A stretch of 31,967 bases of DNA, taken from Aplysia californica. Lineage: Eukaryota; Mollusca; Gastropoda; Aplysiida; Aplysiidae. Within the stretch, counting starts at the first letter, position 1; each line of letters begins with the position of its first letter. The notes under the pieces are model-generated. The model ran no database searches. It had not been told where the DNA came from and saw only the letters and a list, made by a program, of their open reading frames with translations. Below, in pieces: positions 27,105-31,967 of this stretch. The stretch spans positions 242,926 to 274,892 of the forward strand of contig NW_004797469.1 in assembly GCF_000002075.1 (NCBI RefSeq). Direction: 5' to 3'. Made by a program: the position numbers and the translations under genes.

Positions 27105-29420
27105 TACATTCTCTTTGATTTTACCCAATTTTACCAAGCATAATTTTTTATGGTTAATTTTGAGTGACTACATCTGGGGCCACTCTTATCCTAGATGAAA
27201 AATTAATGTGTCAGATGATGCAAAAAATTTATTTAGCTTTAAATTGGTATGCTGCATGAGTGTGTAATGTAAGACTTAAACCTGATGATTGGGTGAATAC
27301 ATTTTCAAGTTTCTTTTGGATAGTATGCACAGTGTCATTGAGTGTCGCCTTAAAAAACATGCACACACCTGGGCTTCTAATAAGGGAAAACACACTACCT
27401 GACTGCTTTGAATACAATATGGCAATACAAAAAGTCTTCTAATGTAATCATCTGCATCAGGCAAGATTTGAAAATGTAGATTGCAAATCCCAAACTTTCT
27501 TAAAAGAATGACCATCAACGTTAAAAAATTACATTAATGTTGTTCTTAAAAGTAAAAAGTAAGGTACTGGACTAGATTTCTCCATTTGATTTGTCTTGAA
27601 TACCAAATGATTGAGAAAATCAGTTTCTTCCCTCTCCTGTAAAATTTGCTTCATGTTGAATTCACAATTTCATCAGGTGAACCGACGATTTGTCTCTCTA
27701 CTCTTTCTCTCTCTTTCTTTTTCTCTCTGTCTTGTTCACTTTCTGTGTTTTGATTGTGTGTATGTGTGTGTGTGTGCAGTTCAAACTAAAATTGTACTTA
27801 CTGCTGGATCAAAGGCTACTTGTCAAATGTTTGCTGCCTGAAATCTACAAAACAAAAGGGGGTGGGGGGTAAGCAGGGAGGATGCAAACAGGCGACAAGC
27901 ACTAGCTCGAATAGTAATGTCTAGCAGAAAGGGAAACGATCACTGTGTATCAACCAAGTGGGTGCCGTGCACTTTGTGTAGTGTGCACCTCTGGCGACCA
28001 GTTTGCTGGTGTCCTTGCAAGGCAAATTTACATGAATAAAGAGCGCACTTTTCAGACAGTTGACAGATGGAGCTTTAAAAGGGCAAATAGGCATTCCTTT
28101 TTGTGTATTGGCAAGAGCTATAGGTATAATGGGGGTGTAAGAAGGTTTGTAGGAAATTGTACATGGCATTGTTGTAATGAGTTTTATGATGGACAGATAA
28201 AAGTGCTTAGAAGATGGAGCGAACACATTTTGCAACTTCTACTTTTGCAAACACTTTATAAGGTATGTTCTGTTTATTTAAGAAATAGTGTCTATTGTGT
28301 ATTGTACTGTGATATTTCGAAAATGAGGACACTTATGCTTTTATTTTTCTTGTGGCAAGGTCATATTGCCAGAATGAACGTCTTTCAAATTATTTAATAA
28401 AGATGTATTATGAATGTGCTTTGATGAAACATGATGGATCTCAGATATTTGTAAATGTGTTACCCGAGTGACATCGGCACTTGAGCCCACATATCAGCCA
28501 TTCAGAGAAAACAATCACACAGAGATCAATCGTATGGTGGTATCAGTCTTACATGGTTTCAGTTAGTAAGTTTCTGTTAAACAGAGGTATCGGTTACTAT
28601 TGGCACAATGATATAGTTGGCTCTAGTCATAATTTTAATGGATTGCATGTTGAAGCGTGTGGCAGCATGGGGCCTGGGTCCGATGGGAATGGGAGCCATG
28701 TCCTTTTTCCCCAGAGCTTATGTCACATGATGTATTTTCTTTAATAAAACAATTTAGGCCTACTTAAAGAAATTAGTCAAGGAAGTTCAGGAGCTGATGT
28801 ACCATACATAGGCTTTATTTGGTGCATTATGCATTTCTTTTTTAAGAGCATTGTCATCTTTAACACTCCCATAAAATATGTGCTTTAAAATATGAAGAGC
28901 CATTATATTTATTTTCAACACTTATAGGCTACTTTGGTATTGTTGGGATTTCTGTGTGATTATTTGTTCTGCCTGGTTGTCCTTTGACTTTGATGTTTCG
29001 GGTTGTTTTTTTCTCGGGGATGATGACAGAGCTGTGCTTATTTTACATGGAAGATCTTTTAAATTGTGGAACTTTCGTTTTGCATGATTGTCTGAAGCAA
29101 TACATGCAAGTGTAGTTAGCTTATTTCTCCTCTTTTTTGTTGCAACTGAAGCTTACTTTGTCAAGATTTTTTTTAGTAATTATTGCAAAAAGCTAGAACA
29201 GTTTTTATATATTGATTATACTGATCTTGATAGAAGTTTGTGTTTTGGCAGCTAATTATACACTTTTTGGTGCATTCCTTTTTTCTTTCAGTCGACAAAC
29301 AATAGCTTATTGCATGGGTTAGGTTGTCAATATTTTGATCTAGAAAAGTATATATTGCTCTATGTCTATTATAGTGTCAAATTTTTATGTACACTATTGT
29401 CCATACCATTGAAACTATGC
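27105..29420. other. AT-rich region, one unsupported ORF
   Basis: Positions 27621-27650 carry the third copy of the 30-bp motif also found at 141 and 19501. A CT/TG-rich patch lies at 27690-27778. An open frame of 150 codons (27945-28397, +) has no recognised domain, is rich in Cys, Tyr and Leu, and has competing frames on the other strand, so I treat it as doubtful. Confidence 0.45.
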
Positions 29421-29921
29421 TCATGTCTCATTTGAATGGTGCATAAAACTCAGTTCTGTTCTCCCCTTCTCCATGCAGTATATTTCTAACTTATTGTAGG
29501 TAGCGTAAACACGGCCTCGTGGGCACTCGCGGCCTTCCAACCGCGTGGTATTGGTGAAATCGGGGTAATTCCAATCGCTGTTTCTTTGCTCTTTCGCTAT
29601 AAAACTCCAAATGCCGTACACCTTGTGAAAGTTCAGCTTTTCCTCGTAACAATGGTGTAAGTTGTTCATGTGTCCAATAATTTGGAGCTGGAGAATCGCC
29701 GAGGAAAGCGAAGCCCCTCGCGGTCGGAATGCGTGGTCGGCCGCTTCAAAAATTGACACGCGTGCATTCAAATGCTTCGCGGAACCAGGGATGATTAAAT
29801 ACCGTCTTTTCATTGGCAGAGAAATGTAGGGCTTTAAACGGGCTTTCCCGTGGTATATTTTTGGCCTTTGGCGTTTGAATAGGAAGCCTTTGAAAATACC
29901 GTCAAAATTTTCAAAGATCAT
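29421..29921 (-). CDS. Unrecognised 166-codon ORF (doubtful)
   Basis: The frame starts MIFENFDGIFKGFLFKR and ends MHHSNET. It has no signal peptide, membrane segment or motif that I recognise. Length alone in AT-rich DNA is weak support, but the segment is richer in GC and CpG than its surroundings (TCGTGGGCACTCGCGGCC near 29517; CCTCGCGGTCGG near 29717), which is unlike the flanks. A palindrome, TTTTACAC and GTGTAAAA with a short spacer, lies just upstream of the ATG (29925-29945). It may be a gene, a decayed mobile element, or chance. Confidence 0.25.
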   Translation of the reverse strand: MIFENFDGIFKGFLFKRQRPKIYHGKARLKPYISLPMKRRYLIIPGSAKHLNARVSIFEAADHAFRPRGASLSSAILQLQIIGHMNNLHHCYEEKLNFHKVYGIWSFIAKEQRNSDWNYPDFTNTTRLEGRECPRGRVYATYNKLEIYCMEKGRTELSFMHHSNET

Positions 29922-30017
29922 TTTTTACACGAAATGTGTAAAATACCTGCTTAAAAAAGGTATCAATTGAAAGATCAGTTTATTTTCTACTAGAATAAAG
30001 TAATTAGCTTAGAATTA

Positions 30018-30145
30018 TTTTTCATCAATCCTTCCGCGAGACTCGGAAAGCATGTGACCCCGCTCGCGGGGTACACTACAGTATAGAGCCGACTCGCTCG
30101 CCGCGGAGGCCGGTGTGGCGCCGGCGGGGTCAACTCTCGGTGTTT
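30018..30145. other. GC-rich CpG island-like patch
   Basis: About 125 bp is markedly GC-rich in an AT-rich region. It includes a palindrome, CCCCGCTCGCGGGG (about 30059-30072), and GCCGCGGAGGCCGG. No coding match is seen. It lies upstream of the 166-codon minus-strand frame, so a promoter or part of the same inserted segment are both possible. Confidence 0.4.
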
Positions 30146-31300
30146 TTTAAAATAACGACTGATCATCGTGTTTGAGGCGATAGAATACTGATTTGTAATG
30201 ATCTCACAGTCTTGAAAAAATTAGGCTCCATATATTTGTTATCGTGATTGTACTCTGTTAATGTGGAGATGTTTAGTGCACTTGGTACTCTTTTATTATC
30301 TGTCAAACATGGGGTTGCAGGCAGTGACTGACTTTAACAAATTTGGTCAAATTTTAAACAACTACCATTTTCTTGAAAATTGACTGAGAGGTTAAAGAAC
30401 GGTACCGAAATGCTCAGTGGATATAGGCCTTTCAAATGGAACAGATAAATTTGACATACAGCTACTTTGAAAATTTAGTTTCTGGTACCTACTTATTGTG
30501 GGCTCAGTGATTTCACTATATATGTTTAAAACAGCAACATTTTTATCCCTATTGTCACTGGAAGTTTGAAGTATTTACGTATTACCTAATCAAAAATTTA
30601 GAGTGGCTTTTTGTATGAGGTAGAATGATCTTGAAGGTCTTTATTGTGTTGTTAAAATTTGATCTATTTTGGTGTACTTTTGTCTTTTTTCGGTTTTCTT
30701 CTATTGTAATATAGTGATAAGCCATGTTTTAGTGTGTAGAAATTAAGCTTTACTTTAGTATGATTGTGTTGAGGCTGTTGAAAAGAAATTTGCACTTTAT
30801 CTGTTATTATTAATGTTATACACCTAGCTATTGATTGTTACTTGTAAATTAAAAACTTTGTTAATGAAAGAAATCTTGTGGTTTTTGTCTGCTGTATAAA
30901 ATACTCAGTTTTGTTGTTGTTTATTGTTTTTCTTGTACTTCGCCGCCCAAATCTCGTACTATCGTAACCGCCATATCACCTGAAATCGGGTCTAAAATAC
31001 AACCCGATTACAATTTTGACATTCTAAATTCTGTCAAAATCCGGATTCAATACCTTTAATAGTCACCGAGATGCACATGGTTCGAGAGGTATCGTATGCA
31101 CCCTCTTGAATATAATTCAGAGTCACATAATGGCGCAAGGGACAATACGCTAGTACGTGGACCGTCTTTTCCATCACTGGTATGCTCACATTGTTAAGTC
31201 ACGTACTAACGTAGAAGAATCAACCCCATAGAGTTCTATTTTAATTTACCTCACTATTAATCTACGTGATTGCTGCGTTTAATAAACATTTTCATTACCA
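30146..31300. other. AT-rich flank with two neighbouring hairpins
   Basis: No gene is recognised. At 30984-31009 AATCGGGT pairs with ACCCGATT, and at 31013-31040 ATTTTGACA pairs with TGTCAAAAT. Both stems are perfect, with loops of 10 bases, and they lie 3 bases apart. Confidence 0.6.
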
Positions 31301-31302
31301 TT

Positions 31303-31967
31303 ACACATAAACTTTCTCTCTCTCCCTCTGTCTCCACCTCCCCCTCAGCCGTCTTTCTCTCTCCTTTCCCCTCTCCCCCATCTCTCTCTCTCTCTGTCTC
31401 TCCCTTTCTCTCTCAAACTTGCACATAAATCATGAACTTGGTCCTGGCCTGTGTTGTTGTTTGGCTGATTCAACCTAATTTCAAAGTTGCAAGGCTGTTC
31501 ATATTACTGATTCATCCATCTGTGAAATTCAAGCACCAGTAAATACCGGTAAAATGCCTCACCATGCTTTTTTCTTTCAAAATAAAATAACGTTACTACA
31601 TACATAAACTTTCTTTCTCTCTCTCTCTCTTTCCCTTTACCTCAGCCTCCTCCTCCCCTATCTCTCTAATCCCCTCTTCCCCGCCTCTCTCTCTTTCTTT
31701 CCCTTTCCCTCTGTCTCCGCCTCCCCCTCTTCCATCCATCTCTCTCCCTTCCCCTCTCCCCTGTCCCCCCTCTCCCCTCTCTCCCTGTCTCGCAAACTTG
31801 CAAAGTGACGCCCATAAATCATAAACTTGCTCCTGGTCTATGTAGTTGTTTTGCAACTCAAGCACCAGTTAATACTGGTAAAATGCCTGACCGTGCTTTT
31901 TTACTTTCAAAATAAAATAACGTAACTGCATACGTAAACTCTCTCTTTCCCTTTCCTTCTGCCTCTC
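31303..31967. repeat. Pyrimidine-rich tandem satellite, ~300-330 bp units
   Basis: The unit consists of CATAAACTTTC, a long CT-rich tract, CATAAATCAT, AACTTG, TCCTGG, GTTGTT, CAAGCACCAGT, GGTAAAATGCCT, CAAAATAAAATAACGT and then CATAAACT again. Unit 1 is about 31303-31602 and unit 2 about 31603-31932; a third begins there and runs off the edge. Unit 1 has about 65 bp (roughly 31467-31530) that unit 2 lacks, and unit 2 has a longer pyrimidine tract. Sequence left of unit 1 (about 31280) is a faint further copy of the unit end. The minus-strand Arg/Glu/Gly open frame here is a composition artefact. Confidence 0.88.

Noticed and set aside
27945-28397. 150-codon plus-strand frame
   Set aside because: No domain, no splice or promoter context, and a competing 104-codon frame on the other strand; kept only as a note in the regional entry.
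31596-31865. 89-codon Arg/Glu/Gly-rich minus-strand frame
   Set aside because: It is the complement of the CT-rich satellite tract and shifts with repeat length.

Overview
The window is invertebrate nuclear DNA. It is AT-rich and intron-dense, with much CA/TG and pyrimidine microsatellite and several transposon families. The retrotransposon and SINE types suggest a lophotrochozoan, probably a mollusc; that placement is inference.

The only host gene I can support runs from 1357 to 24067 on the + strand. It is the 3' part (eight exons, 463 residues plus a split first codon) of a GTPBP2-like translational GTPase of the GTPBP1/GTPBP2 family. The exon phases join without a break, and the G1, G3, G4 and a G5-like motif are present. 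The first roughly 135-140 residues must lie upstream of the window. Exons: 1357-1471, 1991-2188, 11078-11252, 12662-12878, 20179-20373, 20688-20859, 21862-22023, 23909-24067. Poly(A) signals follow at 24451 and 24497.

The introns carry most of the rest. Intron 1 (1472-1990) holds a decayed minisatellite. Intron 2 (2189-11077) holds a TCTAGA-rich local duplication, an I-type LINE with endonuclease, reverse transcriptase and RNase H (4901-8295), an inverted tRNA-derived SINE abutting its 3' end, a CA microsatellite, and an internally deleted hAT element with 8-bp target duplications (9981-10810). Intron 3 holds a MITE (11433-11870). Intron 4 (12879-20178) holds a LINE fragment, a MITE (14061-14296), and a 4.4-kb segment bounded by perfect 32-bp inverted repeats (15144-19566) with extra copies of the inverted-repeat core inside it. 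Intron 7 holds two copies of an unclassified dispersed repeat whose third copy is in intron 2.

Downstream of the gene (24.5-32 kb) I see no convincing host gene. There is a decayed Tc1/mariner fragment, a TTAA-flanked piggyBac-like element (26387-27100), an unrecognised 166-codon ORF on the minus strand, a pair of neighbouring hairpins, and a pyrimidine-rich tandem satellite of about 300-bp units running off the right edge.

The best candidate for something undescribed is the 15144-19566 inverted-repeat element, together with a 30-bp motif next to its right end that recurs at 141 and 27621.
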